Source: an uncultured Pelagibacteraceae bacterium
GTDB lineage: Bacteria; Pseudomonadota; Alphaproteobacteria; Pelagibacterales; Pelagibacteraceae
Direction of reading: 5' to 3'
DNA: 64,000 nt
NCBI GenBank assembly: GCA_902591695.1
Contig: CACJBQ010000002.1
Span: 37,926 to 101,925 of the forward strand
A model generated the notes under the pieces. It had not been told where the DNA came from, searched no databases, and worked only from the letters and a program-made list of their open reading frames with translations. Made by a program: the position numbers and the translations under genes. This document shows, piece after piece, positions 1-7,655 of this stretch (position 1 is its first letter; the number at the start of each line of letters is the position of its first letter).

Positions 1-650
1 TCGTTTCTGCTCCATGTAAAAATGCTGATAAAACAATAGTGTTTGGTGTTAATGAAAATATAATTACTAAACATGATAAAATAATATCTGCAGCTTCATG
101 CACAACCAATTGTCTAGCACCAGTAATCGGTGTTCTTGATCAAAATTTTGAAATTGAAAAAGGTTTTATGACTACAATTCATGCATTTACTAGCGATCAG
201 AGAATTTTAGATAACTCTCACAAAGATCCAAGAAGAGCGAGATCTGCAAGTCAATCAATCGTTCCTACCTCAACAGGAGCTTCGAAAGCAATAGGAGAAA
301 TAATACCAAACCTAAAAGGGAAACTAGAAGGTGTTGCGATGAGGGTGCCCACTCCTAATGTTTCTCTTGTTGAATTAGTTTTTTGTACAAAAAAAGATAT
401 TAACATAAAAAAAATTAATGATGCCTTTGAACAATCATCAAAAAATAAATTAAAAAACATCTTAGAAGTTACTCATGAAAAATTAGTATCTATAGATTTT
501 AATCATCATCCTGCTTCTGCAATAGTAGATGCTTCTTTAACAAATGTAGTTGGAAGTAATATGGGTAAAATATCAGCCTGGTATGATAATGAGTGGGGCT
601 TTTCTAATAGAATGTGTGATATCGCTAAAACTTTGCATAAAATCTCTTAA
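1..650 (+). CDS. gap: Glyceraldehyde-3-phosphate dehydrogenase, 5'-truncated
   Basis: Cytosolic glycolytic/gluconeogenic enzyme oxidising glyceraldehyde-3-phosphate with NAD(P) and phosphate. The reading frame is open from base 3, so the true start lies left of the window and only about the C-terminal two thirds is present. The catalytic cysteine motif SCTTNC is visible near the start, followed by HAFTSDQ, the RRARSAS phosphate-site segment, RVPTPNVSLVEL and the terminal WYDNEWGFSNRM signature. The ATG at 39 is internal, because GAPDH-like residues (VSAPCKNADKTIVFGVN) run through it. The stop codon overlaps the pgk start by one base (TAATG), implying one operon. Identification is very secure. 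Confidence 0.97.
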   Translation, partial: VSAPCKNADKTIVFGVNENIITKHDKIISAASCTTNCLAPVIGVLDQNFEIEKGFMTTIHAFTSDQRILDNSHKDPRRARSASQSIVPTSTGASKAIGEIIPNLKGKLEGVAMRVPTPNVSLVELVFCTKKDINIKKINDAFEQSSKNKLKNILEVTHEKLVSIDFNHHPASAIVDASLTNVVGSNMGKISAWYDNEWGFSNRMCDIAKTLHKIS

Positions 651-1828
651 TGAGAAGCATTATAAACGAAAAAAATCTAAACAATAAAAAAATATTATTA
701 AGACTAGATTTGAATGTCCCTTTGGAAAGAAACAAGATAACAGACACAACAAGAATCGATAAAATTCTTCCTACATTAAATTTTTTGATTAAAGAAAAAG
801 CTAAAATTATAATTTTATCTCATGTTGGAAGACCAAAAGGAAACGTTGTTAAAGAGCTCTCCCTAAAACCAATTTGTGAAGAATTGCAAAATAAATTGGG
901 AAAAAAAATAAGACTTATTGATGAAAATATTAAAGAAATAAAAAATAAAAATTTTTTCAATAACTACAATGAAGATATTTTTATTTTAGAAAATATTAGA
1001 TTTTATTCAGAAGAAGAACAAAATGACAATAAGTTTGGTGAACTCCTTTCAAATCTTGGAGATATGTATGTCAATGATGCTTTTTCTTGCTCACATAGGG
1101 CGCATACTTCTATTTGTGAGATTCCTAAATTCTTACCTTCGTTTTCTGGATTACAGCTAGAATTAGAAGTAAATGCACTCAATAAAATAACTTCCGAAAT
1201 TTCCAGACCAATTACTTGTATTATTGGGGGTTCTAAAATTTCTACTAAGATTAATGTTATTAAAAATTTAATTCTTAAATTTGATAATATTATAATTGTT
1301 GGGGGTATGGCTAATAATTTTATAGAATATTTCGGAAATAGTGTTGGAAAATCTATTAAAGAAAAAAATTGTCTTAAAATAGTCGAAGAAATTATCTCTC
1401 TTTCAAAAAAAGAAAAATGTAAAATAATTTACCCAGAAGATGTGATTGTATCTAATGATTTAAATGGATCTCCTCAAAAGAAAGAATTGAACGAAATATT
1501 ATTTGATGAAATGATATTAGATATTGGTCCAAAAACTATAGATAAGATAACAAAAATTATTGATAACAGTAAAACTATACTTTGGAATGGACCCGCAGGA
1601 TATTTTGAAAATTCAAATTTTGCTAATGGAAGTATTCAAATAGCAAAAAAAATAATTGAAAATAATAAAGCAAACAAAATTTTTTCAGTTGCTGGTGGTG
1701 GCGATACAGTTTCTTTATTAAATAATTTAAAGGCAGTTAATGAATTTAATTTTGTTTCAACTGCAGGTGGAGCTTTTTTAGAATATCTTGAAGGTAAAAA
1801 CCTTCCTGGTATAACCGCATTAAATTAA
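650..1828 (+). CDS. pgk: Phosphoglycerate kinase
   Basis: Interconverts 1,3-bisphosphoglycerate plus ADP and 3-phosphoglycerate plus ATP in the cytosol. The 392-residue length is normal for the family. The N-terminal substrate-binding signature RLDLNVP is at about residues 18-24, followed by HVGRPKG. The C-terminal nucleotide domain carries WNGPAGYFE, AGGGDTVSLL and the final FVSTAGGAFLEYLEG segment. The start ATG overlaps the gap stop, and fba follows after one base, so gap-pgk-fba appears to be translated from one message. No anomaly was seen. Confidence 0.98.
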   Translation: MRSIINEKNLNNKKILLRLDLNVPLERNKITDTTRIDKILPTLNFLIKEKAKIIILSHVGRPKGNVVKELSLKPICEELQNKLGKKIRLIDENIKEIKNKNFFNNYNEDIFILENIRFYSEEEQNDNKFGELLSNLGDMYVNDAFSCSHRAHTSICEIPKFLPSFSGLQLELEVNALNKITSEISRPITCIIGGSKISTKINVIKNLILKFDNIIIVGGMANNFIEYFGNSVGKSIKEKNCLKIVEEIISLSKKEKCKIIYPEDVIVSNDLNGSPQKKELNEILFDEMILDIGPKTIDKITKIIDNSKTILWNGPAGYFENSNFANGSIQIAKKIIENNKANKIFSVAGGGDTVSLLNNLKAVNEFNFVSTAGGAFLEYLEGKNLPGITALN

Positions 1829-1829
1829 A

Positions 1830-2840
1830 ATGTCTGAATTAAATAAAATTGCACTTAAAATAATTTCCAATGGCAAAGGCATTCTTGCAGCTGACGAAAG
1901 CAATGGAACTATGACAAAAAGACTTGAAGCAGTAAATGTCAAATCAACACCAGAAAATAGACTTGCCTTCAGAGAAATTCTTTTTTCATCAGATGGAATG
2001 AAAGATTGTATTGGTGGTGTTATTCTTTACGATGAAACCATAAATCAAATTTCAAGCAAAGGAAAATCAATAACAGATTTAATATCTAGTTTTGGTGCAG
2101 TTCCTGGAATTAAGGTTGATACTGGTGCGAAAGATTTAGCAAATTCCTCTAAAGAAAAAATTACAGAGGGATTAGATGGGCTTAGAGATCGATTAAAAAA
2201 ATATTATGATATTGGAGCAAGATTTACAAAATGGAGAGGCGTCTATTCTATTGGTGAAAAATATCCAAGCAAACTTGCAATCAGTAGTAATGCTCATGCA
2301 CTTGCTAGGTACTCTGCACTAGTTCAAGAAAGTGGAATGGTTCCAATAGTAGAACCTGAGGTATTGATGGATGGAAACCACTCTGCAGAAATTTGTTTAA
2401 ACAAAACATCAGAAGTAATTAAAAAGTGTTTTGAGGAACTAATTTTACACAAAGTTGATCTCTCAGGAATAATATTAAAACCAAATATGATTTTGCCTGG
2501 CAACCTATCAGAAAATAAAATTTCTAATGAAGAAGTTTCTATCAAAACATTGGAATGTCTTAAAGATTCTGTACCCAATGAAGTTCCAGGGATAGCTTTT
2601 TTATCTGGAGGGCAATCTGAAATTGAAGCTACAGAAAATTTAAATTTAATAAATAAAAACAACAATACCAATTTTATAATGACCTATTCATATGGAAGAG
2701 CTCTTCAACAAAGTGCTTTAAAAGTTTGGTCTAATGATATTAAAAATGTAGAGGCAGCTCAAACTACTTTTAATCATAGGGCTAAAATGTGTTCTTTAGC
2801 TGCTAAAGGAAAATGGTCTCGTGAGCTTGAAAATAAGTAA
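1830..2840 (+). CDS. fba: Class I fructose-bisphosphate aldolase
   Basis: Cleaves or forms fructose-1,6-bisphosphate through a Schiff base. The protein is the class I (metal-independent, eukaryote-like) type, shown by ILAADESNGTMTKRL near residues 18-32, FTKWRGVY with Lys134, VEPEVLMDG near residue 175 and the Schiff-base lysine Lys217 in GIILKPNMILPG. The 336-residue length is slightly short of animal class I enzymes, with the C-terminal tail trimmed. It lies one base after pgk, and its 3' end overlaps the next gene by 20 bases. Many bacteria carry a class II zinc enzyme instead, so this form avoids a zinc demand. Confidence 0.96.
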   Translation: MSELNKIALKIISNGKGILAADESNGTMTKRLEAVNVKSTPENRLAFREILFSSDGMKDCIGGVILYDETINQISSKGKSITDLISSFGAVPGIKVDTGAKDLANSSKEKITEGLDGLRDRLKKYYDIGARFTKWRGVYSIGEKYPSKLAISSNAHALARYSALVQESGMVPIVEPEVLMDGNHSAEICLNKTSEVIKKCFEELILHKVDLSGIILKPNMILPGNLSENKISNEEVSIKTLECLKDSVPNEVPGIAFLSGGQSEIEATENLNLINKNNNTNFIMTYSYGRALQQSALKVWSNDIKNVEAAQTTFNHRAKMCSLAAKGKWSRELENK

Positions 2841-3441
2841 AAAAAAATTTATTTATCTTATTTCTCCTAACAAAATTCCTAATTCTTTCTATAAAAATCT
2901 AAAATTAGTTTTGAAAACTGGAAAGGTAAGTTTTTTTCAACTTAGACTTAAAAATTATTCTCTTAAAAAAAAAATTTTAATTGGAAAAAAAATTAAGAAT
3001 ATTTGTAAAAAAAATAAAGTAAAATTTATTATTAACGATGATCCTTTACTTGCTTTAAAATTAGACGCGGATGGTTGCCATCTAGGTCAAAAAGATATGA
3101 ATATTAATAAAGCAAAAAAAATACTTGGTAAAAAAATTATAGGAATTACTTGTCATAATTCTATGAATTTGGCAAAAAAAGCAATTAAAGCTAAAGCTGA
3201 TTACATTGCCTTTGGTGCTTTTAATCAATCTAAAACTAAAAAAACTAAGATTATTGCCTCTGTAAAGATTTTAAATAAAGTTAAAAAATTTACAAAAACT
3301 TCAACAGTAGCTATTGGTGGAATTAATGCTGTTAATTATAAAAATCTATTATTGAATAATGCTAATTTTTTAGCTATCTCAGGCTACATTTGGAAAAATA
3401 AAAAATATAAACTGTTACAAGCTATAGAAAGATTAAAATGA
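2821..3441 (+). CDS. Thiamine-phosphate synthase family protein (ThiE/TenI-like)
   Basis: Likely a TIM-barrel enzyme of the ThiE/TenI family; ThiE joins the pyrimidine and thiazole halves of thiamine. Visible family features are an N-terminal strand ending in FFQLRLK, FIINDDPLLAL followed by ADGCHLGQKD (residues about 64-90), GITCHNS, ADYIAFGAF and the phosphate-site AIGGI near residue 160. ThiE usually has NDR where this protein has NDD, and the pyrimidine-binding segment reads SKTKKT, so either a true ThiE or a TenI-like relative is possible. The GTG start at 2821 lies inside the fba 3' end. The stop overlaps efp by four bases (ATGA), so it belongs to the same operon. Confidence 0.72.
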   Translation: MSLKISKKKFIYLISPNKIPNSFYKNLKLVLKTGKVSFFQLRLKNYSLKKKILIGKKIKNICKKNKVKFIINDDPLLALKLDADGCHLGQKDMNINKAKKILGKKIIGITCHNSMNLAKKAIKAKADYIAFGAFNQSKTKKTKIIASVKILNKVKKFTKTSTVAIGGINAVNYKNLLLNNANFLAISGYIWKNKKYKLLQAIERLK

Positions 3442-3998
3442 AAATTAATGCTGGAGAAATTAGAGTTGGAATGCTCTTAGAATATAAAAATGACTTATGG
3501 CAAGTATTGAAAACCCAACATGTGAAACCAGGAAAAGGTGGTGCATTTGCTCAAGTTGAAATGAAAAGCTTAAACAAAAATACAAAGTTAAATGAAAGAT
3601 TTCGATCAAGTGAAACAGTAGAAAAAGCATCATTGGAGGAAACGACTTTCAATTATCTTTATAGTGATGAAACTAATTATTTTTTTATGGATCCAAAAAC
3701 ATTTGAACAAATAGAAATAAAAAAAGAAACTGTAGGTGATAAAGGTAAACTTTTGATTGAAAACCTACAAGTTTCTGTAAGTTTTTATAATGAAAACCCG
3801 CTATCAATTGAATTACCTAACCAAGTTCAGTGTAAAATTGAAACTACTGATGCTGCCCTTAAAGGGCAAACTGTGTCATCATCCTACAAACCAGCAACTC
3901 TTGATAATGGTTTAAATATTCAAGTTCCTCCGTTTATTGAAGCAGGTGATGAAATCTTAGTTGATACTAGAAATTTAGAATACATTAAAAAAATCTAA
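3438..3998 (+). CDS. efp: Elongation factor P
   Basis: Translation factor that binds between the P and E sites and relieves stalling at polyproline stretches. The 186-residue, three-domain protein is full length. The domain I loop reads KPGKGGA, with Lys33 at the position of the lysine that EpmA/EpmB modify in other bacteria. The C-terminal OB domain shows SYKPATLDNG and VPPFIEAGDEI, followed by a VDTR motif. The ATG overlaps the stop of the thiE-like gene and suhB starts one base after its stop. No modification enzyme is seen in the window. Confidence 0.97.
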   Translation: MKINAGEIRVGMLLEYKNDLWQVLKTQHVKPGKGGAFAQVEMKSLNKNTKLNERFRSSETVEKASLEETTFNYLYSDETNYFFMDPKTFEQIEIKKETVGDKGKLLIENLQVSVSFYNENPLSIELPNQVQCKIETTDAALKGQTVSSSYKPATLDNGLNIQVPPFIEAGDEILVDTRNLEYIKKI

Positions 3999-3999
3999 A

Positions 4000-4740
4000 A
4001 TGATCTCTATATCTTCAAATTTAAATATTATGATCAAAGCAGCTGAAAAAGCCTCAAAGTCTGCGATAAGAGATTTTGGAGAAGTTGAGAAGCTACAGGT
4101 ATCCAAAAAAGGACCCAGAGATTTTGTTACTAAAACTGATAAACATGTAGAAAAAATTCTAATTGAAGAACTTTCTAAAACAAAAAAAAATTACTCTTTT
4201 TTATCAGAAGAGGTTGGTTCAATTCAAAACAAAGATAAAGATAATATCTGGATTATTGATCCAATAGATGGTACAACAAATTTTTTACACGGCATTCCTC
4301 ATTTTGCAATTTGTGTAGCTCTTGAATCTAAAAAAGAGATAATTAGTGGTTTAATTTATGATCCTATTAAAGATGAAATGTTTTATGCAGAAAAAAACAA
4401 AGGAGCGTATCTAAACAATCAAAGATTACGAGTATCAAACAGAAATTTAATTGATGAATGTTTGTTTTCAAGTAACCATGAAGGAGTCAAATTTAGTAAT
4501 TTAAATATGAGATACAGCGGATGTGCAGCTTTAGACTTGGCTTATGTGGCTTCAGGTAGATTAGATGGTTTTTTTCATAATAAAATTAATCTTTGGGACG
4601 TGGCATCAGGAGCCTTGTTAGTAAAGGAGGCGGGTGGAATAGTTAATAATTTAGATAAATTCGATCAAAATAATATAGATATTCGAGCATCAAGTGGAGC
4701 AATTAATGATAAAATGCTTGAAAATTTAAAGAACTTTTAA
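4000..4740 (+). CDS. suhB: Inositol monophosphatase family protein (SuhB/CysQ-like)
   Basis: Mg2+-dependent sugar/inositol phosphate phosphatase of the SuhB group; in other bacteria SuhB also joins the rRNA antitermination complex. The metal-binding motifs are complete: SEEVG (about residue 67), IIDPIDGTTNF with Asp87 and the nearby DGTT, and LWDVASG near residue 199. The length of 246 residues is slightly short for SuhB (about 265), so the exact substrate is uncertain. It is the last gene of the gap-pgk-fba-thiE-efp series, and the next unit starts with its own promoter right after its stop. Confidence 0.85.
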   Translation: MISISSNLNIMIKAAEKASKSAIRDFGEVEKLQVSKKGPRDFVTKTDKHVEKILIEELSKTKKNYSFLSEEVGSIQNKDKDNIWIIDPIDGTTNFLHGIPHFAICVALESKKEIISGLIYDPIKDEMFYAEKNKGAYLNNQRLRVSNRNLIDECLFSSNHEGVKFSNLNMRYSGCAALDLAYVASGRLDGFFHNKINLWDVASGALLVKEAGGIVNNLDKFDQNNIDIRASSGAINDKMLENLKNF

Positions 4741-4768
4741 TTGTGTTCTAGGTTTCTTTTGCTATAAG
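4741..4768 (+). promoter_or_regulatory. Sigma70-like promoter of rpmE-trcR-rpsU-tRNA
   Basis: A -35-like TTGTGT (4741-4746), a 16-base spacer and TATAAG (4763-4768) fill the only gap between suhB and rpmE. The rpmE ATG at 4776 follows the -10 box after 7 bases, so transcription would start at or next to the ATG and the message would be leaderless. No Shine-Dalgarno sequence is present. The same -10 hexamer occurs before the 5S rRNA and marR genes. Assigned by inspection only. Confidence 0.5.
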
Positions 4769-4775
4769 TCTCGAT

Positions 4776-5006
4776 ATGAAAAAAGACATACATCCTAACT
4801 ACCACACTATTAAAGTTGAGATGACTGATGGTACTCAATTTGAAACTAAATCGACTTGGGGTGCTGAGGGAGATATATTAAAATTAGAAATAGATCCTAA
4901 ATCTCACGCAGCCTGGACTGGTGGAAAGCAAAAATTAATGGACAAAGGTAGAATAAGTAAATTTAATAAAAAATTCCAAAATTTTAAATCAGAAAAAAGT
5001 AGCTAA
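4776..5006 (+). CDS. rpmE: 50S ribosomal protein L31 (zinc-free type)
   Basis: Large-subunit protein bL31, which bridges the two ribosomal subunits. The start [14 protein letters not shown] and the [11 protein letters not shown] segment are diagnostic, and the 76-residue length is normal for alphaproteobacteria. There is no CxxC zinc ribbon, so this is the cysteine-free form common in alphaproteobacteria. It begins 7 bases after a TATAAG box, apparently without a Shine-Dalgarno sequence, and its TAA is followed directly by the ATG of trcR with no gap. It opens a short translation-related unit that ends with the initiator tRNA. Confidence 0.95.
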   Translation: MKKDIHPNYHTIKVEMTDGTQFETKSTWGAEGDILKLEIDPKSHAAWTGGKQKLMDKGRISKFNKKFQNFKSEKSS

Positions 5007-5588
5007 ATGTCAAATGCACCCTTAATGCCAATGGCAACTGCCGTATGGTTAGTAGAAAATACTACATTAACTTTCAAACAAATCGCAGATTTTTGTAAAT
5101 TACATGAAGTTGAAATCCAAGGAATTGCAGACGGTGAAGTAGCAAAAGGCATTAAAGCATATAATCCTATTATATCTGGTCAACTTTCAAGAGAGGAAAT
5201 TGAACAATCATCAAAAGACGAAAACAGACCATTAAATATTAAAAGTAGTGACATTGAAATTTCAAATAATGAGAAAAAAATAAAGAAATATATTCCTCTA
5301 TCAAAAAGGCAAGATAAACCAGACTCTGCTTTATGGTTAATTAAACAACACAATATATTAAAAGATTCTCAAATAGCTAAGTTGGTTGGTATTACTAAAA
5401 ACTCTGTAACATCAATTAGAAATAAAAGTTATTGGAACTATAATAGTTTAAATCCAAAAGATCCAGTTGCTCTAAATTTATTCACTCAAAAAGATTTAGT
5501 TGAGGCCATTGAAAAAGCTGAAAGAAGAATAAAAAGAGAAAAAAAAGAAAAAGAAAAACAAAATAAATCAACTCAGGCATCTATTTGA
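5007..5588 (+). CDS. trcR: TrcR/DUF1013 family cell-cycle transcriptional regulator
   Basis: Member of the DUF1013 family, an alphaproteobacterial group of predicted DNA-binding regulators; the name TrcR comes from Caulobacter-type cell-cycle work. The conserved beginning MPMATAVWLVENT is followed by a helix-turn-helix-like stretch (TFKQIADFC, near residues 23-31). A second helical motif, QIAKLVGITKNSVTSIRNK, lies near residues 122-140, and the C-terminal tail is highly charged. The 193-residue length fits. It sits between rpmE and rpsU with no intergenic space, as expected of a core gene. The DNA targets are not visible here. Confidence 0.88.
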   Translation: MSNAPLMPMATAVWLVENTTLTFKQIADFCKLHEVEIQGIADGEVAKGIKAYNPIISGQLSREEIEQSSKDENRPLNIKSSDIEISNNEKKIKKYIPLSKRQDKPDSALWLIKQHNILKDSQIAKLVGITKNSVTSIRNKSYWNYNSLNPKDPVALNLFTQKDLVEAIEKAERRIKREKKEKEKQNKSTQASI

Positions 5589-5616
5589 TGAATAAAATTA
5601 ATAGACATCAATTTAT

Positions 5617-5639
5617 AAAAGTGCTAATTAAGCGCTTTT
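5617..5639 (+). promoter_or_regulatory. Hairpin just upstream of the rpsU ribosome-binding site
   Basis: AAAAGTGCT and AGCGCTTTT pair over nine positions, including one G-U pair, around a five-base AATTA loop. The stem ends only two bases before the GGAGG at 5642-5646. It could be an attenuator-like terminator, because its 3' arm ends in a T run, or a structure that modulates ribosome access to rpsU. A role in S21 control is inference. Confidence 0.5.
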
Positions 5640-5641
5640 CT

Positions 5642-5646
5642 GGAGG
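5642..5646 (+). promoter_or_regulatory. Shine-Dalgarno sequence deciding the rpsU start
   Basis: GGAGG lies five bases before the ATT at 5652, ideal spacing for initiation there. Few other gene starts read here show so strong a match; rpmE, trcR and marR have none. This site is the main reason for choosing ATT as the rpsU start. Confidence 0.7.
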
Positions 5647-5651
5647 TAGTT

Positions 5652-5846
5652 ATTAAAATAGAAGTCAAAGATAATAATGTTGAACAAGCTCTGAGAGTCT
5701 TAAAAAGAAAACTTCAAAGAGATGGTTTCTTTAAGGATATTAAATTAAAGAATACTTATGAAAAACCATCAGAAAAGAAAAAGAGAATTCTTCAAGAAAA
5801 TATTAAACGAGTTAAGAAGTTAAATAAACTCAAAAATAGAATTTAA
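5652..5846 (+). CDS. rpsU: 30S ribosomal protein S21, apparent ATT start
   Basis: Small-subunit protein bS21, which sits near the anti-Shine-Dalgarno region and supports initiation. The 64-residue product matches S21: MKIEVKDNNVEQALRVLKRK, then YEKPSEKKKR and a basic tail. The frame has no ATG, GTG or TTG at its beginning. ATT at 5652 gives exactly the family N-terminus (initiator residue followed by KIEVKDNN) and sits five bases after a strong GGAGG. ATT is a very rare start known from infC and pcnB in E. coli, where it permits control by initiation fidelity. An ATA at 5658 is a weaker alternative. The initiator tRNA gene begins six bases after the stop. Confidence 0.9.
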   Translation: MKIEVKDNNVEQALRVLKRKLQRDGFFKDIKLKNTYEKPSEKKKRILQENIKRVKKLNKLKNRI

Positions 5847-5852
5847 AAATAC

Positions 5853-5929
<77 letters not shown>

Positions 5930-5934
5930 AATTA

Positions 5935-7617
5935 CTATTTTTTTTTTAATTTTTCATTCCATAAATTGTAAGCACTTACATCTTCAAATGAATAAACTCC
6001 ATTGATTACAACATTTGAATTCACTATTTCAAAAATGGTATCTGAATAATCTTTAAGTAAGTCATAATTAGGATTGTATCTATTATTTAAAAATAAGTAG
6101 ATTTTTCCTTGATAATTTTGAAAATCTGAAAAATTATCAAAATAATTTATAAATTTTTTTCTAATATTAGGTTTTAAAATTTTTAAACTTGTTTTAAACA
6201 TTGAGCCAGAATAGTCATATAAATATATGTTTTCATTGTTTTCAATTTCTATAAATGCCTCTAACAATTGTTTATTTGAAAGACCCCAATAATCTTTTTC
6301 AAATTTTTCAAGAGGACTTTTAACAAAAAAGGAATTAAAATAAATATTTTGATGCGGGTGATTTTTTATTAAATTGTTAATGTTGGTAACAATTAGTATT
6401 AAAAAAATAAATAAATAAAAAAATCTTTTTTTATATTGGAAATCAAAAATATATTTAAGAGTGAATAAACTCATCACAATTATTATCGTATACATGTAGT
6501 ATAAATGTCTCCATCCATCATACATGGTAATATTAAATAGATTGAAAAGAGTATACGGAACCAGGATGTAAAAGATAATCGTATTTAAAACATAAATTGT
6601 TTTATGATCACTATGGTTGCTGAAACAAAATCTAAAAAATATAAAAATACCACTAAAAAATAAAAAAATAGATAAAAGAGGTGATGTAATTAATATCCAA
6701 ATACCAATATAGTGCCAAGGTGTTTCTGTAGTTCTAAAATATTTATCATTATATAAAGTATAAATTTCAGGTAGATTGTTAAAATGATTTATTATATGTA
6801 AAAAATTATTTAAAGGATCTTCCCATAAAATAGGAGTAAAAATAAAATAAAAAAATAAAATAATTATAGATATTGTTAGGTAATTTATGTCTATAAATTT
6901 TTTTTTTTTGAGATTATTTATAAAAAAATTTATGAATATAGTGATAGGCACAATTGCACCAAATAACCTTAAGTTTATTAAACCTGCAGAAAAAAAACAA
7001 AATAGTAAAATATTTTTAATTTTTTTTTTGTGAATTAAAGAAAAACCATAATAATTAGCAATAACAAATAATCCCAAAAAAATTATATCTTTGGAATTGT
7101 AAAAACTATTAGCAAATATTCTGGGATGTATGATTAATAAAATTACACCAAAAAATGGAATTATCTCATTTTTAAATATTTTTTTTAATAGTAAATAAAA
7201 ATAAATTAATGAAAACCAAAAAAAAATAAATGTAATTAAATGTCTAAATAAAAATACTTCTCTATCGTCTTTAATATTTAAAATTACTTCTAGCGTAGCT
7301 AAAGGAAGTTCAAAAAATGCTCCATAAGCTTTATCAAAAAAATCGTGTAAATTTGTTGGCTCTTTAATTTTAATTTTATCAGGAAATTTACTTTGAGTTA
7401 CTTCAGAAAATATTTTGTCATAAAAATTTTCATTTAAAAAAGTTTTTAAAATATAATTTCCGTTAATAAGTCCATAAAGCCTGTTAGTTTCTTCATCAAA
7501 AGAAATTCCATAATCTTTATGAATATTGAAACCTATGAATAAATAACTTAAAAAAAAAACTATTACTAAGTTTTTGACAGTAAAATATTTTTTTCTAAGG
7601 ATAGATTTTTTTAACAT
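5935..7617 (-). CDS. Multi-pass membrane protein, putative GT-C glycosyltransferase
   Basis: A 560-residue integral membrane protein with roughly ten hydrophobic segments and a soluble C-terminal domain of about 130 residues. After the first membrane segment comes FDEETNR with Asp41-Glu42, resembling the acidic loop motif of lipid-phosphate-sugar-dependent (GT39/PMT-like, GT-C fold) transferases. A second characteristic loop reads LLIIHPRIFANSFYNSKD. Such enzymes transfer sugars from polyprenyl-phosphate donors at the outer face of the inner membrane. The donor and acceptor cannot be read from the sequence. It is convergent with the tRNA-fMet gene and divergent from the acyltransferase. Confidence 0.6.
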   Translation of the reverse strand: MLKKSILRKKYFTVKNLVIVFFLSYLFIGFNIHKDYGISFDEETNRLYGLINGNYILKTFLNENFYDKIFSEVTQSKFPDKIKIKEPTNLHDFFDKAYGAFFELPLATLEVILNIKDDREVFLFRHLITFIFFWFSLIYFYLLLKKIFKNEIIPFFGVILLIIHPRIFANSFYNSKDIIFLGLFVIANYYGFSLIHKKKIKNILLFCFFSAGLINLRLFGAIVPITIFINFFINNLKKKKFIDINYLTISIIILFFYFIFTPILWEDPLNNFLHIINHFNNLPEIYTLYNDKYFRTTETPWHYIGIWILITSPLLSIFLFFSGIFIFFRFCFSNHSDHKTIYVLNTIIFYILVPYTLFNLFNITMYDGWRHLYYMYTIIIVMSLFTLKYIFDFQYKKRFFYLFIFLILIVTNINNLIKNHPHQNIYFNSFFVKSPLEKFEKDYWGLSNKQLLEAFIEIENNENIYLYDYSGSMFKTSLKILKPNIRKKFINYFDNFSDFQNYQGKIYLFLNNRYNPNYDLLKDYSDTIFEIVNSNVVINGVYSFEDVSAYNLWNEKLKKK

Positions 7618-7655
7618 TTTATTTCAATGAAATATCATATAAATATAAATTAGTA

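Larger units (their letters stand above)
5588..5656 (+). other. Candidate 22-codon leader ORF upstream of rpsU
   Basis: An ATG that overlaps the trcR stop (ATGA, 5587-5590) opens a frame of 22 codons reading MNKINRHQFIKVLIKRFSGG followed by two more residues. It ends with TAA at 5654-5656. The stop overlaps the presumed ATT start of rpsU (5652-5654), so termination and re-initiation could be coupled. It contains the hairpin at 5617-5639 and the strong Shine-Dalgarno sequence of rpsU. It could be chance in AT-rich DNA; only conservation of its end points would show that it matters. Confidence 0.3.

Noticed and set aside
2324..2671. Open frame of 115 codons on the minus strand inside fba
   Set aside because: It is antisense to a clearly conserved aldolase, has no recognisable motif or start context, and such frames are common in biased codon use.
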